This document shows, piece after piece, positions 63,691 through 64,000 of a stretch of DNA of 64,000 bases. This stretch comes from UBA5336 sp964492485. GTDB lineage: Bacteria > Pseudomonadota > Alphaproteobacteria > Caulobacterales > Hyphomonadaceae. The notes under the pieces were generated by a model. The model was not told where the DNA came from. It saw only the letters and a program-made list of their open reading frames with translations, and ran no database searches. Each line of letters opens with the position of its first letter. The stretch's first letter is position 1. A program made the position numbers and the translations under genes. The stretch covers positions 62,001 through 126,000 of the forward strand of contig CAZBKM010000001.1 of the NCBI GenBank assembly GCA_964492485.1. Direction: 5' to 3'.

Positions 63691-64000
63691 GGGTCAGTCC
63701 TGTAATCGTCTTGATCTGATCGAGTGGACGACCGCCAAGCGCCCGGTTTTCATTGCGTAGCCAGGCATTGGCCACCTCGCCGTCGCCGCCGGTGATCGCA
63801 TCAAGCGACCGGAACAGGCGCACGAACAGGGCGCCGAGTTCGAACGGCTTGGTGCCTTCCTCCAGCCGGTACTCGTCCTTGCGCATCCGCGACACGGTCG
63901 GTTCCGAGACGCCGAGAATCAGGGCCATGTCCTTGCCGGAAAGGCCAAGTTTTTCCCCGGCCCGGACCACGGCCATGGTCATCACCCGCGCCCGTTCCGG
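63650..64000 (-). CDS. Xre/MbcA/ParS-type antitoxin, cut by window edge
   Basis: At least 111 residues are visible; the frame is open to the window end (upstream codons read PERAR), so the true start probably lies outside. An N-terminal helix-turn-helix (LGLSGKDMALILGVSEPTVSRM) is followed by the DUF2384 toxin-binding region (ELGALFVRLFRSLDAITGGD, ANAWLRNENRALGG, GLTHGLAYLDSRRAPL). It should bind and neutralise the downstream RES toxin and repress the operon. Confidence 0.88.
   Translation of the reverse strand, partial: PERARVMTMAVVRAGEKLGLSGKDMALILGVSEPTVSRMRKDEYRLEEGTKPFELGALFVRLFRSLDAITGGDGEVANAWLRNENRALGGRPLDQIKTITGLTHGLAYLDSRRAPL

Overview
The window looks like a chromosomal segment of a GC-rich alphaproteobacterium, probably a marine Caulobacterales/Maricaulales-type organism. 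This is inferred from the divergent uvrA | ssb arrangement with an alphaproteobacterial-type LexA box (GTTC-N7-GTTC), the ssb-gyrA-coaD-peptidylprolyl isomerase-queA-tgt order, a three-gene proton-translocating transhydrogenase, and several TonB-dependent receptors.

Layout. 1-12 kb is housekeeping: a nitroreductase-like start at the left edge, an OmpA-like lipoprotein, uvrA (reading frame broken by an apparent one-base loss), ssb, gyrA, coaD, a cyclophilin, queA, tgt, a lipoprotein and tRNA-Lys. 12-25 kb is accessory: a lactate-monooxygenase-like flavoenzyme, an EF-hand protein, a 2106-residue repeat autotransporter followed 5 bases later by a TIGR03032-type protein, and a Fur-boxed siderophore-receptor locus with two small uncharacterised proteins. 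25-35 kb is a one-direction glycan/sulfate-ester utilisation locus (GPH symporter, TetR regulator, two sulfatases, TonB receptor, GH3 glycosidase) with shared TTATCC...GGATAA palindromes that suggest one regulon. 35-42.5 kb has dispersed palindromic repeats, a DUF4396 membrane protein, a 55-residue protein, and a sulfide/persulfide detoxification operon (peroxiredoxin, BigR/SqrR-like ArsR repressor, persulfide dioxygenase, phosphatase-like/sulfide:quinone reductase fusion, SulP transporter). 42.8-45.7 kb is pntAA-pntAB-pntB.

45.9-60.2 kb is the standout: a complete polyunsaturated-fatty-acid/secondary-lipid synthase (Pfa) locus. It has a phosphopantetheinyl transferase, and then, in transcription order on the minus strand, PfaD (enoyl reductase), PfaA (KS-AT-ACP-ACP), a separate ketoreductase frame, and a giant KS-CLF-AT-DH-DH protein. 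The PfaA frame stops right after ACP2 in a U UUU UUU heptamer. The ketoreductase frame is open, in -1 register, from that heptamer onward, and a strong stem-loop with pseudoknot potential begins five bases downstream. This reads as a programmed -1 frameshift that would restore the usual KS-AT-ACP-KR polypeptide, although a missing base in a homopolymer must be excluded, especially because uvrA also lacks one base.

The right end carries an AsmA-family protein, tRNA-Asp, and a RES/Xre toxin-antitoxin pair whose toxin frame runs antisense into the tRNA.
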